The notes under the pieces are model-generated. The model did no database searches. It saw only the letters and a program-made list of their open reading frames with translations, and was not told the DNA's origin. The position numbers were made by a program, and so were the translations under genes. 64,000 nt of DNA from Oceanospirillum multiglobuliferum (GTDB lineage: Bacteria > Pseudomonadota > Gammaproteobacteria > Pseudomonadales > Halomonadaceae), in contig NZ_FUXG01000002.1 in the NCBI RefSeq assembly GCF_900167095.1, positions 124,001 through 188,000 of the forward strand, in the 5' to 3' direction. The first letter of the stretch is position 1; each line of letters starts with the position of its first letter. This document shows, piece after piece, positions 19,201 to 29,951 of this stretch.

Positions 19201-19713
19201 CTAGGTCAAATGGTTATCGTCAAACTCAGACATATCGGGTACATAGATTGAAGCGTCTTCTTTTACTTCTTCCATTACTACGTAGCTTTTAGATTCTTTA
19301 ACTCCAGGAAGAGTCAGTACGACATCTTCTAGCAGCTGGCGATAAGCAGACATCTCAGGAATGCGACATTTTAGGATGTAGTCAAATTGACCTGAAACTA
19401 GATGGCATTCTTGAATTTGAGGCTGTTTAGCAACTGCACGTCGGAACTCATCAAACACTGCGGAAGATTGGGTTTCTAAACTGATCTCCACAAATACCAG
19501 CAGGTTAGCTCGCAGATACTTTGGATTTAATAGGGCTTTATAACCCTTAATAACACCGTTGCGTTCTAGACGCTTAACACGTTCTAAACAAGGTGTGGTA
19601 CTTAAACCTACTTGGTTAGCAAGATCCACGTAAGAGATACGGGCATTATCTTGTAAACAAGCGAGAATTTTTAAGTCAATACGGTCGAGTGCACGTGGTT
19701 TTGATGGTTTCAT
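19201..19713 (-). CDS. lrp: Leucine-responsive regulatory protein Lrp
   Basis: A 170-residue Lrp/AsnC regulator that matches Lrp itself closely. The winged helix (ALDRIDLKILACLQDNARIS, then VGLSTTPCLERVKRLERNGV) is followed by the RAM effector domain with LLVFVEISLE, IQECHLVSGQFDYILK and LPGVKESKSYVVMEEVK. E. coli Lrp has nearly the same segments at the same spacing. It acts as a global regulator of amino-acid metabolism. It sits alone between prmC and moeB with about 230 bp of upstream non-coding DNA, so it probably has its own promoter. The C-terminal tail beyond the VMEEVK segment is divergent. Confidence 0.9.
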   Translation of the reverse strand: MKPSKPRALDRIDLKILACLQDNARISYVDLANQVGLSTTPCLERVKRLERNGVIKGYKALLNPKYLRANLLVFVEISLETQSSAVFDEFRRAVAKQPQIQECHLVSGQFDYILKCRIPEMSAYRQLLEDVVLTLPGVKESKSYVVMEEVKEDASIYVPDMSEFDDNHLT

Positions 19714-19946
19714 ATCGGGTCACAATAGCTCATCAATCAGAATGTTTTACTAATTATTGTAAATCTTACAGTAAGAATTGCTGATTAGAGCTTATCGCTA
19801 AGCGAGGGGCAATTTCAAGAGGTCTATAGGGAATTATAGCTAATACTTTACTGTTAACTGCTTGAGCGCAGCATAAACACATAGCATTGTAACTTACGAG
19901 GCTGTTTTTCGAGTTTTAAACAGAGCGTTACAGTGCATTCAACTAC

Positions 19947-20804
19947 TTAATCAATATGATAACAACCAAGAGTAACACGATCTTGACCGGCAAGATCTTG
20001 AGCTGAATGTACCTGCTGATAGCCTGCATTCAGCAAAATCTGCTGAACAGCTTCAGCCTGATTGTAACCATGTTCTAGCATCAACCAGCCAGAAGGTTTC
20101 AAGCAACGTTGGCAATCTATGGCTAATTTTCGAATGTCGTCAAGGCCATCTGCGCCAGAGGTTAAAGCGGATAGAGGCTCAAAGCGTACATCCCCTTGCT
20201 GTAAGTGTGGGTCATCAGCCTCGATATAAGGCGGATTGCTGACGATAAGATCAAAGTGTTGGTCGGGCAGTGCTTGGCACCAGTCTGACTGAATTATGGT
20301 GACGTTATTGAATCCCAGTTGCTGCCTGTTTTGTTCTGCTAGTGTCACTACTTCAGGTTTGAAATCTGCGGCGGTAATCTGCCATTGTGGTTGCTCACTT
20401 GCTAGTGCCAGTGCAATAGCCCCCGTACCTGTGCCTAAGTCAGCCACATAAGCTTGTGGTTGGCTTGCCAGTTGTTGCAGTGCTAATTCAACCAGTCGCT
20501 CGGTATCTGGGCGTGGAATTAAAGTGTCAGGGCTAACCTTTAGGGTTAAGCCCCAAAACTCTCGGCAGCCGATCAAATACGCGACGGGTTGCCCTTGTTG
20601 GCGTTTCGCAATCCAGTGCTGATACTGCTGCCACTGTTCTGGCTGCAGCTGTTTATCAGGCCAAGTGTATAACCATGTTCTGCTTTGCTGAAGCAGTTCG
20701 CTCAACAGAATTTCAGCATCTAACCTAGGCGTTGCTGAGGGTTGCTCCGATTGGCTCAACTGCTCTGTCGCCCAAGTTAAAACCTGCTGAATCTCTAAGT
20801 TCAT
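19947..20804 (-). CDS. prmC: Release-factor glutamine methyltransferase PrmC
   Basis: PrmC methylates the Gln of the GGQ motif in release factors 1 and 2. The N-terminal helical domain contains TPRLDAEILLSELL; the methyltransferase domain has the SAM loop ADLGTGTGAIALAL (near residue 118) and the catalytic VSNPPYIEADD (near 188). Length 285 is typical. It lies 53 bp downstream of prfA on the same strand, the usual pairing of enzyme and substrate genes. Confidence 0.95.
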   Translation of the reverse strand: MNLEIQQVLTWATEQLSQSEQPSATPRLDAEILLSELLQQSRTWLYTWPDKQLQPEQWQQYQHWIAKRQQGQPVAYLIGCREFWGLTLKVSPDTLIPRPDTERLVELALQQLASQPQAYVADLGTGTGAIALALASEQPQWQITAADFKPEVVTLAEQNRQQLGFNNVTIIQSDWCQALPDQHFDLIVSNPPYIEADDPHLQQGDVRFEPLSALTSGADGLDDIRKLAIDCQRCLKPSGWLMLEHGYNQAEAVQQILLNAGYQQVHSAQDLAGQDRVTLGCYHID

Positions 20805-20857
20805 GGTGTTTACCTTTTCCTTGATCTTATCCTGATTTTGTTGGTAGATAGCGTCGA

Positions 20858-21943
20858 TTAAGAGTCGCTGAGTGCCGCTAGTAAGTCGGCTTGGTATTCG
20901 GCTACTAGTGGGTTGATCACTTCACTGAGATCACCTTCCATAATCTCATTCAGCTTGTACAAGGTTAAGTTGATGCGGTGGTCGGTCACTCGACCTTGTG
21001 GATAGTTATAAGTACGGATACGCTCAGAACGGTCGCCACTGCCCACTAAGTTACGGCGTGTGTCTGACATCTCTTGTGCCGCTTTGTCATCTGCAGCCTG
21101 CTGAATACGAGACACCAACAATGACATCGCTTTAGCTTTGTTTTTGTGCTGTGAGCGTTCGTCCTGACACTCTACCACTGTACCTGTTGGAATGTGTGTG
21201 ATACGAATTGCGGAGTCAGTGGTGTTAACGTGCTGACCACCAGCACCAGAGGAGCGGAAGGTATCAATACGTAGATCAGCTGGGTTAATGTTCACTTCAC
21301 CCACTGCATCGGCTTCAGCCATGACTGCAACTGTGCAAGCGGAAGTGTGGATACGGCCTTGAGATTCTGTTGCTGGTACACGTTGTACACGGTGAGCGCC
21401 AGACTCAAACTTCAATTGTGAGTAAACACGGTCGCCGACGATACGGGTGATGATCTCTTTATAGCCACCATGCTCGCCTTCGTTTTGGCTGATGATCTCC
21501 AGCTTCCACTTTTTCTTTTCAGCGAAACGGGCGTACATGCGGAACAGGTCGCCTGCGAAGATAGCGGCTTCGTCACCACCTGTACCAGCACGAACCTCTA
21601 AGAACACGTTGCGTTCATCGTTCGGGTCTTTAGGCAGCAGTAGTTTTTGTAGCTCAACGTCTAGGGCTTCAAGATCATCTTTGCCTGCTTCAATTTCATC
21701 ACGGGCCATTTCGCGCAGATCTGGATCACTGTCTTGTAGCATGATCTCAGCTTCTGCCATGTTTTCTTGAATTTGCAGGTAGCGATTGTACGCGGCAACC
21801 ACATCCTCAAGCTCTGAATACTCTTGTGAGTAGGCGCGGAATTTATCTTGGTTGGTGATCACTTCTGCATCACTTAAGTGTGCCTGAAGTTCTTCAAAAC
21901 GATCTTTTAAAAGATCTAGTTTGGCAAGAATTGATGGTTTCAT
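20858..21943 (-). CDS. prfA: Peptide chain release factor 1
   Basis: RF1 terminates translation at UAA and UAG. It has 361 residues; the tripeptide anticodon-like PAT is in [16 protein letters not shown] near residue 187 and the GGQ motif in [16 protein letters not shown] near 236. The C-terminal [11 protein letters not shown] and [13 protein letters not shown] segments are standard. It is between hemA and prmC on the same strand; the 175-bp gap to hemA contains a short GC hairpin (ATCCCCACTGGGGTGAT) but no clear terminator. Confidence 0.97.
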   Translation of the reverse strand: MKPSILAKLDLLKDRFEELQAHLSDAEVITNQDKFRAYSQEYSELEDVVAAYNRYLQIQENMAEAEIMLQDSDPDLREMARDEIEAGKDDLEALDVELQKLLLPKDPNDERNVFLEVRAGTGGDEAAIFAGDLFRMYARFAEKKKWKLEIISQNEGEHGGYKEIITRIVGDRVYSQLKFESGAHRVQRVPATESQGRIHTSACTVAVMAEADAVGEVNINPADLRIDTFRSSGAGGQHVNTTDSAIRITHIPTGTVVECQDERSQHKNKAKAMSLLVSRIQQAADDKAAQEMSDTRRNLVGSGDRSERIRTYNYPQGRVTDHRINLTLYKLNEIMEGDLSEVINPLVAEYQADLLAALSDS

Positions 21944-22118
21944 GTTGGCTCATCCGCTTCGCGGTTGCTAATTAATTAAAGCGTTACTTGTCTGGAATGG
22001 GTCAAAGTTTAGACCGAGTTGCATCGAAGAGGAGTAAAGCGGATAAGTGTCAGTATCACCCCAGTGGGGATGCTAAACGCAGGACTCGCCTCAACGCTTG
22101 CGGTTAAGTGGAGCGACG

Positions 22119-23378
22119 CTAATCCAGAGCAAACAGTGTGCGAGCAGCATTCAACAAGTCATGACGATTATCGGCGGACGCTTGTCTTAGCTGCACCATA
22201 GGTTCATGCAGAAACTTGTTGGTTAAGCCTTGTGCGAAACGGGTCAATACTTGCTCAGGGTCTTGGCCGTTTTTCAATTGCTGCAAGGCTTTTTCTAGTT
22301 CTTGTTGGCGCAGGTGTTCGGTTTGCTGGCGTAAGTCGCCAATCAGTTGTCCCGCTCCACGGGCACGTTGTGACTCTAAAAAGCTTTCAACGCCCGTTAA
22401 GATTAATTCTTCTGCTTGTGCCGCAGCCTCTTGTCGGCTGCGCATATTCTCTTCGATGACTTCACGTAGATCATCTACGCTATACAGGTAAACATCATCT
22501 AAATCGCCCACTTGAGGTTCAATGTCTCGAGGTACGGCGATATCCACCATAAAAATCGGTCGGTGTTTACGGACTTTTAGCGCGCGCTCTACCGCACCTT
22601 TACCCAAAATCGGCAGTTGGCTGGCGGTGGAGGCGATGACAATATCCGCACGTTCTAGCTGGCGGGGAATATCGCCTAATAATACCGCTTCGCCGTTAAA
22701 CTCTTCTGCCAGTGCTTGCGCCCGTGCCAAGGTACGGTTAGCGACCACCATGTTGCTGACACCTGCATTACGCAAATGGCGTGCGACCAGTTCAATGGTT
22801 TCCCCTGCACCTATCAGCAAGGCTCGGCTTTTGGCTAGATCGGAGAAAATACGTTGTGCCAGGTTAACTGCAGCATAGGCGACAGAAACAGGATTCTCAC
22901 CAATCGAAGTTTGGGTACGTACTTGCTTGGCAACAGAGAAAGACTGTTGAAACAGTTGGTTAAGTTCACGGCCAACAAGACCATTGTCGCGGGCGTTTAC
23001 ATAGGCATCTTTAATCTGCCCCAGAATTTGTGGCTCACCTAAGACCATAGAGTCTAAGCCACAGGACACTCGCATCAAATGACGGGCGGCATCAGCATCG
23101 GCATATTGATAGCTGTAGCGGGCTAGGTCTTGCAAATCAAGTTGATGGAACTGGCCAATCCAATCCAAAACAGGGCTGGTGGCACTTTGAGCTTGATCGT
23201 CTAATACGCAGTAGAGTTCAGTTCGATTGCAAGTTGAAACCACAGTCGCTTCAGTGATCAACGGGTGTTGTTTCAGCTGTGCAAACGCACCCTCTAGTTG
23301 CTCAGGCGTAAACGCAACGCGTTCACGAATCTCAACTGGGGCTGTTTTGTGGTTAATTCCGAATGCAATCAAGCTCAT
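22119..23378 (-). CDS. hemA: Glutamyl-tRNA reductase HemA
   Basis: HemA reduces glutamyl-tRNA to glutamate-1-semialdehyde, the first committed step of tetrapyrrole synthesis by the C5 route. Seen: [19 protein letters not shown] at the start, the catalytic Cys in [12 protein letters not shown] near residue 50, [20 protein letters not shown], and the NADPH fold [18 protein letters not shown] start at ATG 23378 (419 residues), matching the E. coli N terminus; the longer frame begins with a TTG and has no ribosome-binding site. It heads the minus-strand hemA-prfA-prmC group. In Pseudomonas this group is divergent from the lbcA-lolB block, which lies 29 kb away here. Confidence 0.95.
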   Translation of the reverse strand: MSLIAFGINHKTAPVEIRERVAFTPEQLEGAFAQLKQHPLITEATVVSTCNRTELYCVLDDQAQSATSPVLDWIGQFHQLDLQDLARYSYQYADADAARHLMRVSCGLDSMVLGEPQILGQIKDAYVNARDNGLVGRELNQLFQQSFSVAKQVRTQTSIGENPVSVAYAAVNLAQRIFSDLAKSRALLIGAGETIELVARHLRNAGVSNMVVANRTLARAQALAEEFNGEAVLLGDIPRQLERADIVIASTASQLPILGKGAVERALKVRKHRPIFMVDIAVPRDIEPQVGDLDDVYLYSVDDLREVIEENMRSRQEAAAQAEELILTGVESFLESQRARGAGQLIGDLRQQTEHLRQQELEKALQQLKNGQDPEQVLTRFAQGLTNKFLHEPMVQLRQASADNRHDLLNAARTLFALD

Positions 23379-23653
23379 AGCAGGTTGAGTATCTAATGGT
23401 TCCAGCAAAAGATTACGGCGGGCAAAATAGACGCGCCAGATTTAATGACCGCTTTGGATAGGTGTTATATAACCTTTTGAATGATAAGGCATACCACCTA
23501 ATTTTTTATTGATTTTACACGGCTAATACAGTGTATTTTCGTCGGTCGCCCCTTCGGTCTGGTTTAAGAGCCGAGTTCAGGGCTGGGGATAATAGCATAT
23601 CCTTAGAAAGGTGGCACTCTAGACAAGGTGCGCAGTTTCTATCGAAAATAGGG

Positions 23654-25213
23654 TTAAATAGATCGACCTTTTTTTAGATTAAAACACAAGAGTAAAATAA
23701 CAGCGCAGAGCAGCAATATTGGTGTAGAACCATAGCGGCTAAAGGCGGTGTGCCCACTCATACTTTGTGCTTCTCCGCGCACAATTGCAGGCTCAAATTG
23801 TGGTGCGCTAGCGGTAATTCTCCCTTGAGGGTCAATAATAGCGGTGACGCCATTATTGGTGCCTCTTAGCATATAACGGCCATTTTCTGCTGCACGTACC
23901 TGTGCCATTTGTAGGTGTTGCAATGGCCCAACGGAATGTCCAAACCAGCTGTCGTTCGATATTGTAACTAATAGATCGCTACTTTGTGCTTGTTGGCGCA
24001 CAAAGTCAGGGTAAACCACTTCGTAGCAGATAAACGGTGCAATGCTTTGGCCTTTGGCTACTAATAGAGGTTGTGCTGAATCTCCTGCAATAAAGCTCGA
24101 CATGGGTAGATTGAAAAAACTAATCATGCCCCTAAACAGAGACTCCAATGGTACATATTCACCAAAAGGTACGAGCTTTTGTTTGTGATAAATCCCATCG
24201 GCATCTCCTGTTGCGATCACTGAGTTATAAAAAGCTTGATTACCATCAGTGCTGACAGCGCGCTGTGGCAAACCTGTGATTAATGCCGTCTTTTCAGGTA
24301 GTTCAGAGATGATTTGTGCAAGATAAGGTTTTGATTGTTCTAGCAGCAGCGGCACTGCTGTTTCAGGCCAGATGACCAGGTCTGCATCTTGAATATCTTG
24401 TGTCAGGTTGCGATAAAGCTGTAAAAATTGCTGACGATACTGGGGCTTCCACTTTAGGTTTTGATCAATATTGCCTTGAACCAGTGCCACTTGTAGTTTG
24501 GGTTGGCTGGGTTCTGTCCATTGAATGTGGTTTAAGCCCGCTGATGCGACCAGTAGCGTGACCATTAATGCTAGTAGACTACGTAGTTTAATTTTACGTT
24601 GTAAGGCTAAATAGAAAACGCCGCCTGTCAGCACCAGTAAAAAGCTGGCGGTAAATACGCCACCTAGGGGTAACCAACCAACGAGTGGTGAGTCGACTAA
24701 TGCATTACCTGCAAAAAGCCACGGGAAACCAGTTAACAGCCAGGTTCGTAACCACTCAAATAGTACCCATAGTGCTGCGAAACTAGTAATAGAGAGTAAT
24801 GGCGATTGTTTTTTAGCAAAAAAACGTTGATACAAGCTGATTTGTAATGCGGGTAACAGTGCCAAGCCCATGATAAAGGCTAGCGTTAACAGTAAAGCAA
24901 GAGGTATACCCGTATAGCCGTAATCATGAATGCTGACGTAAACCCAAGAAACTCCTGTCCCAAATAAACCCAAGCCAAAGAACCAGCCCAGAGTAAATGC
25001 AGAGGCTTTTTCTTTAGGTTGTGAAAAGCTGTTGTTAGCACGCTGTAATGCATTAATGCAGCTCAGTAGCAGCAAAACCGAAACCGGTGTCATCATCCAT
25101 AGCGAATAAGGGGCAAAAGAGAGGGGGAGTAATCCGCCTGATACTGCTGCTAATAGATAGATTGGCAACCCTTTACGGGTAGAAAATTGCTGTAGGGCGC
25201 GGGAGATAGCCAT
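23654..25213 (-). CDS. lnt: Apolipoprotein N-acyltransferase Lnt
   Basis: An inner-membrane enzyme that adds the third acyl chain to lipoproteins. The N-terminal 230 residues hold several membrane helices (GGLLPLSFAPYSLWMM, FGLGLFGTGVSWVYVSIHDYG). The C-terminal nitrilase-like domain has the Glu-Lys-Cys triad in VIWPETAVP (near 284), KLVPFGEYVP (near 345) and PFICYEVVYP (near 396). Length 519 is normal. It lies downstream of corC and the ybeZ-ybeY pair on the same strand, the order seen in E. coli. Confidence 0.96.
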   Translation of the reverse strand: MAISRALQQFSTRKGLPIYLLAAVSGGLLPLSFAPYSLWMMTPVSVLLLLSCINALQRANNSFSQPKEKASAFTLGWFFGLGLFGTGVSWVYVSIHDYGYTGIPLALLLTLAFIMGLALLPALQISLYQRFFAKKQSPLLSITSFAALWVLFEWLRTWLLTGFPWLFAGNALVDSPLVGWLPLGGVFTASFLLVLTGGVFYLALQRKIKLRSLLALMVTLLVASAGLNHIQWTEPSQPKLQVALVQGNIDQNLKWKPQYRQQFLQLYRNLTQDIQDADLVIWPETAVPLLLEQSKPYLAQIISELPEKTALITGLPQRAVSTDGNQAFYNSVIATGDADGIYHKQKLVPFGEYVPLESLFRGMISFFNLPMSSFIAGDSAQPLLVAKGQSIAPFICYEVVYPDFVRQQAQSSDLLVTISNDSWFGHSVGPLQHLQMAQVRAAENGRYMLRGTNNGVTAIIDPQGRITASAPQFEPAIVRGEAQSMSGHTAFSRYGSTPILLLCAVILLLCFNLKKGRSI

Positions 25214-25384
25214 GCCAAGTAAATCCTGAAATAAATATCAGGGCAGACTAGCAAAAGCATGCCAAGATGAAAATATGTCCGCAAGACAGTTTGATAATGA
25301 TCAGCTGATTCAAGTCGAGCTTAAGCCTTTGCTTACTCACTTATTGAGTCAACTGATCATTTCACGGGAGTGAAGTGCCTAAGT

Positions 25385-26230
25385 TTAGCCAGCCTTTTGC
25401 ACTTGCAGTAAACGGATACGGCGATTATCAGCGTTAACTACTTTGAACTCTAAACCATTAAGCACAGTTGTTTCATTGCGGTTGGGCAGATGTCCAAAGC
25501 GCTGCATTACGATGCCGCCTATGGTATCGAACTCTTCTTCACTGAAATCGGTGTGAAAGTGCTCATTAAAGTCTTCAATCGGGGTCAGTGCCTTCACGAT
25601 AAACTTTTGCTCATCAATGGCACGAATGTCCATGTCGTCTTCATCAACATCATGTTCATCTTCAATTTCACCGACAATCTGCTCCAAGACGTCCTCGATG
25701 GTCACTAAACCAGCAATGCCGCCATATTCATCTACCACTATTGCCATGTGGTTGCGCTTGACACGGAACTCGCTCAGTAGACTGTTCAGGCGTTTGGATT
25801 CTGGAATGAATGAGGCTGGTCGAATAAAGTCTTTTAGCTGGAAGTCACTGCGGTCTTTTTTCAGTATCAAAGGCAGAAGGTCTTTTGCTAATAGTACGCC
25901 TAGTACTTCATCAGCATTTTCCCCGATTACTGGGAAGCGAGAATGTGCAGACTCGATAATAACGGGCAAAAATTGCTCTGGTGATTGTCCGTCTTTCACT
26001 GCCACCATTTGCGAACGAGGAATCATGATGTCTCGAACTTGCATCTCGTTGATCTGCAAGGCACCTTCGATGATGTTCATCGCTTCAGCATCAAGCTGTA
26101 AGCGCTGTTCTGCATCACGGATAAATTCGAGCAGCTCACGTCGGGTTTTGGGCTCGCCCGTGAGTGAGGTCATGATGTTTTTAAGCCAGGATGATTGACC
26201 CTGACTGTTGCTCGATCGGTCTTCGCTCAT
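25385..26230 (-). CDS. corC: CorC-family CBS/transporter-associated protein
   Basis: A soluble HlyC/CorC-type protein: paired CBS domains (residues 65-185, containing RDIMIPRSQMVAV and ESAHSRFPVI) followed by a C-terminal transporter-associated domain. DEYGGIAGLVTIEDVLEQIVGEIEDE is diagnostic. Known as magnesium/cobalt efflux protein CorC or YbeX, it clusters with ybeY and lnt. I start at ATG 26230 (281 residues) because AGGAA lies at correct spacing and E. coli CorC begins MSDDN in the same register; the track-length frame adds 26 residues with no family match. Confidence 0.92.
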   Translation of the reverse strand: MSEDRSSNSQGQSSWLKNIMTSLTGEPKTRRELLEFIRDAEQRLQLDAEAMNIIEGALQINEMQVRDIMIPRSQMVAVKDGQSPEQFLPVIIESAHSRFPVIGENADEVLGVLLAKDLLPLILKKDRSDFQLKDFIRPASFIPESKRLNSLLSEFRVKRNHMAIVVDEYGGIAGLVTIEDVLEQIVGEIEDEHDVDEDDMDIRAIDEQKFIVKALTPIEDFNEHFHTDFSEEEFDTIGGIVMQRFGHLPNRNETTVLNGLEFKVVNADNRRIRLLQVQKAG

Positions 26231-26358
26231 GAGTGTTACATTCCTATTGCTTGCCATTTTGAAATCAGGTCGATCTAAGTGGTTTTCCCAAGTAACTTTA
26301 ATCGACATATTTTTGTCTGCTTAATATAGCCTTTAAAAGCAGTGTTTCACAATGGCTC

Positions 26359-26823
26359 TTAGTCGATGTTGTAGGGATCTTGGATATTCAGGCTGACTAA
26401 CAATTCAATCTCTAGGGCTTCCATCTCTTCTGCTTCCTCATCTTCAATATGGTCATAGCCGAGTAAATGCAAGCTGCCATGAATAATCATATGTGCCCAG
26501 TGGTCTTTCAGGGCTTTACCCTGTTCCTGTGCTTCCTCGGCAACCACTTGTGCACACACAATCAGATCTCCCAGTAATGGGAGTTGCACTTCTGGTGGAG
26601 ACTCAAAGGGAAATGAGAGCACATTAGTTGGCTTCTCTTTCCCACGGTATTGATGATTTAGAGACTGGCTCTCTTCAGGGCTGACAATACGAATGGTGAT
26701 CTCGTGCCCCGTGTCTTCATGGGCATCAATCACTTTCTGTAGCCATAGTGTGAAATCTGCCTCTGAAGGCAGATTATCGGCATCGCAAGCCAGTTGTAAG
26801 TCAATTACGGCTTGTGTAGACAT
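26359..26823 (-). CDS. ybeY: Endoribonuclease YbeY (rRNA maturation)
   Basis: A metal-dependent RNase needed for 16S rRNA 3'-end maturation and ribosome quality control. The zinc-binding signature [11 protein letters not shown] near residue 115 contains all three His. [15 protein letters not shown] is the other conserved block. It has 154 residues. Its ATG overlaps the ybeZ stop by one base, indicating coupling with that ATPase. Confidence 0.96.
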   Translation of the reverse strand: MSTQAVIDLQLACDADNLPSEADFTLWLQKVIDAHEDTGHEITIRIVSPEESQSLNHQYRGKEKPTNVLSFPFESPPEVQLPLLGDLIVCAQVVAEEAQEQGKALKDHWAHMIIHGSLHLLGYDHIEDEEAEEMEALEIELLVSLNIQDPYNID

Positions 26824-27911
26824 TATCGTTTATCCTGCACGTTTGACAGTGCGGCTAAGTTTAGACTTTCTTGTTCCATTTTTAGGCGCTGGGCTTCACG
26901 GGCTTTACGCTCTGCCTGTTCTTTGACGGCAACTTCAGCTTCGTGTTTGTCATAAGCCTCAACAATGCGTTGTACCATTGGGTGGCGCACCACATCTTTT
27001 GAGTCAAAGCGGGTCACGCTGATCCCTTCAACGCCGTCGAGCACATCTAGCACATGTACTAGGCCAGATTTTTGGCCTTTGGGTAGGTCGATCTGGGTCA
27101 CGTCACCTGTAATCACCGCAGTTGAGCCAAAACCAATACGGGTCAGGAACATTTTCATCTGTTCACGGGTGGTGTTTTGGCTTTCATCCAAGATGATAAA
27201 GGCGTTGTTGAGGGTGCGGCCTCGCATATAAGCCAGCGGTGCCACCTCAATCACATTGCGTTCAATCAACTTGGCGACTTGCTCAAAGCCTAACATTTCA
27301 TACAGCGCGTCGTACAATGGCCGCAAATAAGGGTCAACTTTTTGCGAAAGATCGCCGGGTAAAAAGCCAAGTTTTTCCCCTGCCTCTACGGCTGGGCGTA
27401 CCAGTAATATGCGACGTACTTCATCGTTGCTCAGGGCTTCTACCGCACAGGCAACCGCTAAATAGGTTTTACCCGTGCCTGCAGGGCCTACGCCAAAGTT
27501 AATGTCGTTGGTAATAACCGAACGTACATAAAGCTGCTGATTGGGGCCTCGCGGCTTAATGCTGCCTTTCGGGGTACGCAGAATGATCTCTTGATCTGCG
27601 GCTCCTTCAGGGCGTTGCATCTGCTGCTCGATCGCTTCAACTCCTGAGGCTTGTAAATACAGGTGCACGTTTTCAGGGCCAAGCTCTGCTTTAGCCGCAT
27701 CTTGATAGAGCGCTTCTAAAACATGTGCAGCCGCTTTGATACGTATCGGTTCACCTGAAAGCTGGAATTGATTGCTACGGTTACGGATCGAGATACCTAA
27801 ACGTCGTTCGATTAGGCGCAGGTGCTCATCGTGCAAGCCGCATAAGTTCGCCAGACGTTGTGCGTCATTAGGCTCTAAGTCAAGTTTGATCGTATTGGTT
27901 TGACTGTTCAA
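26823..27911 (-). CDS. ybeZ: PhoH-family ATPase YbeZ
   Basis: A PhoH-like P-loop ATPase of 362 residues, thought to act with YbeY in rRNA processing. The N-terminal KH-like region (residues 1-95) precedes [19 protein letters not shown] (Walker A, near 140) and [21 protein letters not shown] (Walker B and sensor region). The C-terminal 40 residues are a charged, probably coiled tail with many Glu/Arg/Ala. It overlaps ybeY and follows miaB by 55 bp on the same strand. Confidence 0.95.
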   Translation of the reverse strand: MNSQTNTIKLDLEPNDAQRLANLCGLHDEHLRLIERRLGISIRNRSNQFQLSGEPIRIKAAAHVLEALYQDAAKAELGPENVHLYLQASGVEAIEQQMQRPEGAADQEIILRTPKGSIKPRGPNQQLYVRSVITNDINFGVGPAGTGKTYLAVACAVEALSNDEVRRILLVRPAVEAGEKLGFLPGDLSQKVDPYLRPLYDALYEMLGFEQVAKLIERNVIEVAPLAYMRGRTLNNAFIILDESQNTTREQMKMFLTRIGFGSTAVITGDVTQIDLPKGQKSGLVHVLDVLDGVEGISVTRFDSKDVVRHPMVQRIVEAYDKHEAEVAVKEQAERKAREAQRLKMEQESLNLAALSNVQDKR

Positions 27912-27966
27912 AAGAAATTCCTGTTTCAGCCTTTTAATTCAGTATAGTCAATCACGCGCTGTGAGA

Positions 27967-29310
27967 TTAATAACGCTGGCCGTCGACCAATTCGCCCCGC
28001 AAGGAGTTCGGCAATGCTTCAGTGATTCGGACATCTACAAAATAACCGATCAGATCCATCGGGTTCTCAGCTCGGAAGTTTACTGAGCGGTTATTCTCTG
28101 TACGGCCTTGCAGCAAACTCGGATCTTTGTGAGAGAAGCCGCTGACCAAAATACGTTCGACATTGCCCACCATACGACGCGAAATCTGCATAGACTGTTG
28201 AATAATGCGATCTTGCAGGATCTTCAAACGCTGCTTTTTCACCTCTTCCGGTGTGTTGTCTTCCATGCTGGCCGCAGGGGTGCCGGGGCGAGCGCTGTAG
28301 ACAAAGCTGTAAGAGATGTCAAAACCAATCTCTGCGATCAGGTTCATGGTGTCTTCAAAGTCTTCATCGGTTTCATTTGGGAAGCCGACAATAAAGTCAG
28401 ATGAGAAGCAAATATTCGGGCGCTTCTCTTTAATGCGACGCATTTTGTCGATGTATTCAGCACGAGTATGACCGCGTTTCATTGCAGCTAAAATACGGTC
28501 TGAGCCACTTTGCACGGGTAAGTGCAAATGGCTGACCAATTCAGGTACTTCGGCAAAGGCATCAATCAAACTGTCGGTGAACTCAACAGGGTGCGATGTG
28601 GTGAAGCGAATACGGTCAATGCCCTCAATCGCTGCGGCAACTGTAATCAGCTCTGCCAGATCAATCTCTTCGCCGTCGTCATTATGGCCGCGATAAGCGT
28701 TAACGTTTTGACCTAACAGATTGATCTCTCGTACGCCTTGTTCAGCAAGGTGTACGATTTCGGCGATCACATCCTCGAATGGGCGAGATACCTCTTCACC
28801 GCGAGTGTAAGGCACTACGCAGAAGGTACAGTATTTACTGCAACCTTCCATCACCGATACAAATGCACTGGCACCTTCAACGGTTGGCGCTGGCAAACGA
28901 TCAAATTTTTCGATCTCTGGAAAAGTGACATCGACAATTGCGATATGGTTTTTCTTAGAGGCGTCGATCATTTCAGGTACGCGGTGCAGGGTTTGAGGAC
29001 CAAAGATCACATCCACAAAATTGGCACGTTTGCGGATATTGTCACCCTCTTGGCTGGCAACACAGCCACCTACGCCAATGATCAGATCAGGATTTTTATC
29101 TTTGATCTTCTTCCAACGTCCCAGTTGGTGGAAAACCTTATCTTGCGCCTTCTCACGAATGGAGCAGGTGTTCAGCAAAAGAACGTCAGCCTCAAGCTCG
29201 TTGTCTGTGAGTTCGAGTTCGTGACTTTCACCCAATAGATCAGCCATACGAGAGGAGTCATATTCATTCATCTGGCACCCGTGGGTTTTGATGAATAATT
29301 TCTTAGCCAT
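27967..29310 (-). CDS. miaB: tRNA-2-methylthio-N6-isopentenyladenosine synthase MiaB
   Basis: A radical-SAM methylthiotransferase that modifies A37 of tRNAs reading UNN codons. The N-terminal UPF0004 domain holds [10 protein letters not shown]-type Cys ([15 protein letters not shown]), NTCSIREKA and GCVASQ for one 4Fe-4S cluster. The radical-SAM cluster is in [18 protein letters not shown], and the TRAM domain is at the C terminus. I start at ATG 29310 ([12 protein letters not shown], 447 residues) with AGGTG upstream; the longer frame has 15 extra residues not found in the family. It heads the miaB-ybeZ-ybeY-corC-lnt order known from E. coli. Confidence 0.97.
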   Translation of the reverse strand: MAKKLFIKTHGCQMNEYDSSRMADLLGESHELELTDNELEADVLLLNTCSIREKAQDKVFHQLGRWKKIKDKNPDLIIGVGGCVASQEGDNIRKRANFVDVIFGPQTLHRVPEMIDASKKNHIAIVDVTFPEIEKFDRLPAPTVEGASAFVSVMEGCSKYCTFCVVPYTRGEEVSRPFEDVIAEIVHLAEQGVREINLLGQNVNAYRGHNDDGEEIDLAELITVAAAIEGIDRIRFTTSHPVEFTDSLIDAFAEVPELVSHLHLPVQSGSDRILAAMKRGHTRAEYIDKMRRIKEKRPNICFSSDFIVGFPNETDEDFEDTMNLIAEIGFDISYSFVYSARPGTPAASMEDNTPEEVKKQRLKILQDRIIQQSMQISRRMVGNVERILVSGFSHKDPSLLQGRTENNRSVNFRAENPMDLIGYFVDVRITEALPNSLRGELVDGQRY

Positions 29311-29559
29311 GAATAACACCTGCTTGTTTAATGCGATTAATACGGACTGCCCCAAAAAAACGACGCTGATTGGACGTTTATTCGTGTGCGACAGTTCAAA
29401 AACAGAGGATTATACGAGTCCTGTTGCACAGCGCCTAGTCTGATCTTGAGAAAATATCCAAGTTAGCCACTTGGGTATTACGATCAAGCTACAGTCGCAA
29501 TTTTGATTTATGGTATGCTCAGGCTCTTTTTTTCAGATGCATGATTGAATGGAGCCACT

Positions 29560-29901
29560 ATGGCTGAGGCTGAATCTATCTACCGAGTAATTTTTCTGAA
29601 TAAAAATGAAGTGTACGAGTTGTACGCTCGCCAAATATTTCAAAGCGATCTGTTTGGCTTTCTGGAAATTGAAGCGTTTGTGTTTGGTGAGCGCAGCCAA
29701 ATATTGATTGATCCTGCGGAAGACAAACTTAAACAAGAGTTTGCCGACGTGAAGCGAAGTTACATCCCTTACAATGCCATTGTGCGCATTGACGAGGTTG
29801 AGCGTGAAGGCGTCGCTAAGGTGAGTGAGTGGAAGTCGGGGAGTAATGTGGCGCATTTTCCTGGTCGACCTGTGCCGACGCCACCGAAAGGACAAGATTA
29901 A
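29560..29901 (+). CDS. DUF1820 family protein
   Basis: A 113-residue protein with the DUF1820 pattern: YRVIFLNKNEVYELYAR near the start, FLEIEAFVFGERSQILIDPAEDKL and VKRSYIPYNAIVRIDEVE. Function is unknown; members are common in Pseudomonas-like bacteria. ATG 29560 has GGAG at 7 bases; the frame can be extended to a TTG at 29545 without support. It is divergent from miaB, 250 bp apart. Confidence 0.9.
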   Translation: MAEAESIYRVIFLNKNEVYELYARQIFQSDLFGFLEIEAFVFGERSQILIDPAEDKLKQEFADVKRSYIPYNAIVRIDEVEREGVAKVSEWKSGSNVAHFPGRPVPTPPKGQD

Positions 29902-29951
29902 GCGCTGTATGGTGCTGTTACCTGTATTGAGTTCAGTTTGAAGGGGGAGTT

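Noticed and set aside
23379-23408. TTG-started N-terminal extension of HemA
   Set aside because: The ten extra residues are absent from the family and no ribosome-binding site precedes the TTG.
25617-26198. 193-codon plus-strand open frame opposite corC
   Set aside because: Ser-rich antisense shadow of conserved CBS-domain codons; no ribosome-binding site or family match.
28738-29238. 166-codon plus-strand open frame opposite miaB
   Set aside because: It lies entirely antisense to the well-conserved miaB sequence, has no ribosome-binding site and no recognisable domain.
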